This document shows, in pieces, positions 62,342 through 64,000 of a DNA stretch of 64,000 nt. Below the pieces are notes generated by a model. That model was not told the DNA's origin and did no database searches. It saw only the letters and a program-made list of their open reading frames with translations. Each line of letters starts with the position of its first letter. Positions within the stretch are counted from its first letter, which is position 1. Origin of the DNA: Pseudarthrobacter sp. NamE2 (GTDB taxonomy: Bacteria; Actinomycetota; Actinomycetes; Actinomycetales; Micrococcaceae); assembly GCF_005796205.1 (NCBI RefSeq), contig NZ_VAHN01000001.1:62001-126000 (forward strand). Reading direction: 5' to 3'. Both the position numbers and the translations under genes were made by a program.

Positions 62342-62518
62342 TCAGTCCTTTTTGAAGGCGTCCTTGACCTTCTCGCCGGCCTGCTTCAGATCGCCCTTGG
62401 CCTGGTCGGTCTGGCCTTCAGCCTTCAGGCTCTCATCGCCGCTGGCGTTGCCGGCAGCTTCCTTGCCCTTACCGCCAGCCTTCTCGACAGCGTTCTCAAT
62501 CTTGTCGCCCAGTCCCAT
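62342..62518 (-). CDS. CsbD-family general stress protein
   Basis: 58 residues, charged and without hydrophobic core, of the form MGLGDKIENAVEKAGGKGKE ... DQAKGDLKQAGEKVKDAF, the CsbD signature. ATG 62518 follows GAGGAGGAAACACC. CsbD-like proteins rise under general stress; their activity is unknown. A 16-bp palindrome lies 47 bp upstream of the start. Confidence 0.92.
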   Translation of the reverse strand: MGLGDKIENAVEKAGGKGKEAAGNASGDESLKAEGQTDQAKGDLKQAGEKVKDAFKKD

Positions 62519-62564
62519 GGTGTTTCCTCCTCTGGTTGGCAGCCGTTCGCATTCGGCTATCTAA

Positions 62565-62580
62565 ACTAAGCATGCTTAGT
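62565..62580. promoter_or_regulatory. Perfect 16-bp palindrome upstream of csbD
   Basis: ACTAAGCATGCTTAGT at 62565-62580 lies between the csbD start and the SnoaL-like gene. Its symmetry and position suit an operator; the cognate regulator is not in the window. Confidence 0.6.
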
Positions 62581-62622
62581 ATTGGATTTTCAAGTCCGCC
62601 CACTGGCCGCACGGCAACAAGT

Positions 62623-63099
62623 TCAGGTCCAGAAGTCGGCCGCCGTGGTGGTGTCCCCGGCCATTTCAATGCCCTCGGCCACCTTCCCGTCGGAGATGCT
62701 GAATACGATGACCTGTCGTTGGTCCAGGGTCTTGCCGTTGCGCTCGGCATGCGTGAACTGAACGCCAACGGTGTACCTGTCACCCGGTGCCACGTCCTCC
62801 ACGGTGACCTTCACCGACCCGTTGGACCGCGAAAAGAGTTCGCCGAAATAGGCCAGGATGGCATCCCGCCCCTGTTTGACCCCGGACAGTGGGCCGTTTC
62901 CTGCGGCATGCCACACCGCGTCCTCGGGAAACAGGTCCCTAAGCGCATCTATGTCGCCAGCGCTGAATGCTTCATAGCCTCGCCGAACCAGTGCGGCGTT
63001 TTCCTGTGCTCCCATTTCGGCGCCTCCGTCATCATCGTCGGATTCTTGCGAGGCCAGAGTAGGCTCGGCTGACGGGTTTGTCGAGGGCAAGTCCGGCAC
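62623..63099 (-). CDS. SnoaL-like / NTF2-fold protein
   Basis: 158 residues from GTG 63099 (GAGGGG upstream) or 130 from the ATG at 63015. NTF2-fold marks: ALVRRGYEAFSAGDIDALRDLF and FPEDAVWHAAGNGPLSGVKQGRDAILAYF (quoted in part). Such proteins are small hydrolases, isomerases or binding proteins; no substrate is evident. The N-terminal 28 residues are disordered and Asp-rich. Confidence 0.82.
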   Translation of the reverse strand: MPDLPSTNPSAEPTLASQESDDDDGGAEMGAQENAALVRRGYEAFSAGDIDALRDLFPEDAVWHAAGNGPLSGVKQGRDAILAYFGELFSRSNGSVKVTVEDVAPGDRYTVGVQFTHAERNGKTLDQRQVIVFSISDGKVAEGIEMAGDTTTAADFWT

Positions 63100-63136
63100 C
63101 GGGCCCCTCGGGTCGCAGACCTAGACGATGGCTCCG

Positions 63137-63808
63137 TCACGGAGGTGCGTTCGCCGGGGAACGGCGGGGGAGTCCCCGGGCCCACCAGGCGATCATCAGC
63201 CCTGCAGTGGCCGCCCCGCCAGCGTAGATCCAGGGCGAAGACCACGACCCTTCGGGGGTGGGGATGGTAAAGGCGATCACGACGGCAGTCACGGCAAGGA
63301 GGACTTCCACGGCCGCTTGCAGAGGTCTCACCCAGTACTCAGGGTCGGCCAGCCGTACTAGGGGAATGATCGGAAGCAGGAACAGGCCCAGGCTGGGAAC
63401 CGGGTAGATGATGTTGTTGAACGTGAAGATCGTCATGCCCAGCAGCAGCAACCCAAGGAATTTCAGCACCCGCACGGCAGGGAGCGGGTTCTCCGGCGTC
63501 CACCGGGTCAGGAGCAGCCCCCAGGCCGGCAGACCGAGCAGCCAGGCGCCACACCACCAGCCCACGTTTGTGAGAGCCAGCGGCACGAGCAGGACGCCGG
63601 GAAGCAGGAACGCCACGGCCTGCCGCAGCGACGGAAACCTGCCGGTGGGAGCAAAAATGCAGGCCCCGATCAGCAGATACGTGGCCGCGTACCAAGGCAG
63701 CAACCGGATCACCGGGTCGGCCAGGTTGAACACCATCAGCGTCAGAGCGGGGACCATGACGCACACCCCGGCGAACGTCCACGGGCGGCGGGCCTCGGAC
63801 TGGTTCAA
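63137..63808 (-). CDS. Polytopic membrane protein of unknown function
   Basis: 223 residues with about seven hydrophobic helices (FAGVCVMVPALTLMVFNLA, AVAFLLPGVLLVPLALTNVG, LKFLGLLLLGMTIFTFNNII, LLAVTAVVIAFTIPTP). Starts at TTG 63808, 7 bp after the stop of a gene entering from the right, so the two form an operon. No family recognised. Confidence 0.65.
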   Translation of the reverse strand: MNQSEARRPWTFAGVCVMVPALTLMVFNLADPVIRLLPWYAATYLLIGACIFAPTGRFPSLRQAVAFLLPGVLLVPLALTNVGWWCGAWLLGLPAWGLLLTRWTPENPLPAVRVLKFLGLLLLGMTIFTFNNIIYPVPSLGLFLLPIIPLVRLADPEYWVRPLQAAVEVLLAVTAVVIAFTIPTPEGSWSSPWIYAGGAATAGLMIAWWARGLPRRSPANAPP

Positions 63809-63831
63809 TGTGAACTTAGCCCTCGTTCACA
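63809..63831. promoter_or_regulatory. Inverted repeat TGTGAAC-N9-GTTCACA
   Basis: Perfect 7-bp arms (63809-63815 and 63825-63831) span the junction of two minus-strand genes and abut the start codon of the membrane protein. It could be an operator or an mRNA hairpin controlling translation of the second gene. Confidence 0.45.
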
Positions 63832-64000
63832 GTTGTGGTAGGAGCGGAGCTCGGAGTAGCGCTGAGGTTTGCGGTGCCGTACGTGGTCTTGGTGGCGTAG
63901 TCGTAGATCAATACGCTCAGGACCGGCTCCTATGGTGTCCCACATCTGGGAGTCCATCACGAAGCGATGGGGGGCAGCGGCTCGGAACGGGCCGATCTCG
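63816..64000 (-). pseudogene. 3' end of a gene continuing beyond the window, apparently frameshifted
   Basis: On the minus strand one frame gives EIGPFRAAAPHRFVMDSQMW and then DTIGAG, while the neighbouring frame continues VLSVLIYDYATKTTYGTANL, SATPSS and so on to a stop at 63816-63818. A single-base change near 63925-63945 would join them. The product looks like the C terminus of an exported or regulatory protein with a Thr/Ser/Pro-rich tail. Only the end is visible, so no name is given. Confidence 0.4.

Overview
The window is high-GC actinobacterial DNA. The class Ib ribonucleotide reductase order nrdH-nrdI-nrdE-nrdF, a PaaX-type repressor, an AAHS aromatic-acid permease, DUF2004/DUF4259 proteins and the codon usage together point to a soil Micrococcaceae such as Arthrobacter, Pseudarthrobacter or Paenarthrobacter. 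The genus is inferred from content, not from a marker gene. I see no rRNA, tRNA or CRISPR array.

Layout. (1) 1-7158 is conserved chromosome: the 3' part of metE, a LysR/DUF2004 pair and nrdHIEF, whose promoter carries an NrdR-like box and TCCACA motifs resembling DnaA boxes. (2) 7160-13358 is accessory DNA. It opens with a truncated IS481-family transposase abutting the nrdF stop codon, followed by a DUF1275 membrane protein and a three-gene operon (DUF1852/MesX, core methionine synthase/MesD, flavin reductase) with a divergent LysR. (3) 13333-29050 is a catabolic island with five Cys-type sulfatases, a formylglycine-generating enzyme to activate them, a LysR regulator, a sugar-type ABC importer and a PHP-like hydrolase. 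A wrecked serine resolvase gene lies at its right edge. Near-identical copies of one short repeat (7881, 13333, 29032) bound modules 2 and 3.

(4) 29184-50900 holds a debranching-enzyme gene and then a large aromatic-acid catabolic region. The first block has a cyclase-family hydrolase, an MHS permease, a thiolase-like protein without the usual cysteine, a DUF35 partner, an acyl-CoA ligase, LysR, a ThDP-dependent enzyme and PaaX. The second block has RidA, FAH-family hydrolase, cupin, TesB thioesterase, 2-aminobenzoate/salicylate-type CoA ligase, the two-domain aminobenzoyl-CoA (or salicylyl-CoA) monooxygenase/oxidoreductase and an AAHS permease. The combination fits a route in which a dioxindole-acetate-like auxin breakdown product is retro-aldol cleaved to isatin, hydrolysed to isatinate, converted to the anthranilate level and degraded as CoA thioesters. 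This is inference from enzyme chemistry. Four matching operator-like sites (TGACGNNCGTAAA or TTTACGATCGTAAA) lie in promoters of this region, and PaaX is the natural candidate to bind them.

(5) 50875-51317 holds an unannotated 46-codon gene for a peptide with a textbook double-glycine leader and a 14-residue core. Its promoter overlaps the strongest of the four operators. The next start codon, with a good ribosome binding site, opens a reading frame that is cut off within a repeat shared with the resolvase remnant at 28.4 kb.

(6) 51560-64000 holds miscellaneous genes: a VOC-RidA fusion, an NmrA-like protein with divergent HxlR, a NatAB-like ABC exporter, PspA, an AMIN-like secreted protein, GNAT, CsbD, SnoaL-like and several hypothetical proteins. 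Several genes here (the ABC ATPase, pspA, a small membrane protein, the partial gene at the end) carry frame breaks, some explicable by single-base losses in G/C runs. That suggests either real decay or residual assembly error.
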